From NCBI RefSeq assembly GCF_000429125.1, contig NZ_AUBG01000013.1:1-64000 (forward strand): a stretch of DNA of 64,000 bases, written 5' to 3'. The translations under genes and the position numbers were made by a program. The stretch is from Aequorivita capsosiphonis DSM 23843. Lineage in GTDB: Bacteria; Bacteroidota; Bacteroidia; Flavobacteriales; Flavobacteriaceae. Under the pieces are notes generated by a model, which worked only from the letters and a program-made list of their open reading frames with translations, made no database searches and was not told the DNA's origin. Shown one piece after another: positions 63,797 through 64,000 of this stretch; position 1 is the stretch's first letter, and each line of letters opens with the position of its first letter.

Positions 63797-64000
63797 AAAT
63801 ATATCGCTTTGATGTAAGGTTAGTTTATGGATTTCTGGTTTACTTTATCGATACAGTTTAAATCGTCCCACTCTTCATAAATTAAAACTTTACGGTTCTC
63901 CTTTTTCAATCACTTCCTTGGGGTAGCGCATCGTTTGGTTTATCCCTCATTTTGGCTGTAAATATGGTTTGACTTCCGAAATGTTTTGAAAGTGTCAGCA
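63797..64000. other. window end without an intact gene
   Basis: On the minus strand a short tail LSKHFGSQTIFTAKMRDK ends near 63910, and looks like the last residues of a gene that begins beyond the window. Nothing else seen. Confidence 0.3.

Overview
The window looks like an accessory region of a marine-type Bacteroidota chromosome, most likely Flavobacteriaceae. It is AT-rich and carries a SusC/SusD pair, an ECF sigma/FecR pair, LytS/LytTR signalling, RteC, a Bacteroides-type tra gene block, and promoters with the Bacteroidota -7 motif TAnnTTTG. No rRNA, tRNA or core housekeeping operon was seen.

Layout. 1-6.1 kb is an insertion-scarred stretch: the end of an IS481-like transposase, a secreted protein, an IS1182-family element, an exported amidohydrolase and an IS110-family element. 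These sit among long imperfect palindromes (1261-1456 and 5871-6020) and GTTAGGC / GCCTAAC ends that resemble integron cassette sites. A 24-bp direct repeat flanks the segment (318-341 and 6023-6046). 6.1-21.4 kb is a defence and signalling island: a Fic AMPylase, a serine hydrolase, a LytS/LytTR pair, a repeat-nuclease fusion, an AbiEi/AbiEii type IV toxin-antitoxin pair, a PD-(D/E)XK nuclease next to a class III cyclase-like protein, and an overlapping pair of unknowns. Two related gene stumps at 8.0 and 11.5 kb look like C-termini of a conjugative coupling protein.

21.7-36.2 kb is the conserved part of a conjugative transposon: traN, traM, traK, traJ, a TraI-like gene, traG, traF and traE on the minus strand, then a cell-wall amidase and an HxlR/YceI pair. 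Small replication-type genes (HTH, DnaD-like, DnaC-like) and rteC follow. Relaxase, integrase and an intact coupling protein are absent from the window, so the element seems degraded or split.

36.2-51.4 kb is metabolic: an aminoacyl-ketone-synthase/GNAT fusion, a STAS-like protein, an AraC regulator, a MauE-like membrane protein with a small four-cysteine DUF6520 protein, and a convergent sigma-FecR-SusC-SusD-S9 peptidase locus, probably for peptide uptake.

51.7-64 kb is a second defence island: an XRE regulator, an Abi_C/HEPN-like protein, a DUF6338 membrane protein with a small overlapping gene, a cyclodeaminase-like/ImmA protease fusion, an AbiTii protein, a dead hsdR tail, a DUF6904-like protein, a dead AbiEii tail and a Doc-type toxin pair. 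Four copies of a 48-bp direct repeat separate several of these modules. With the palindromic cassette-like sites at the left, they are the best candidates for undescribed gene-capture machinery. The cyclase/nuclease pair at 16.7-19.3 kb is the best candidate for an undescribed defence system.
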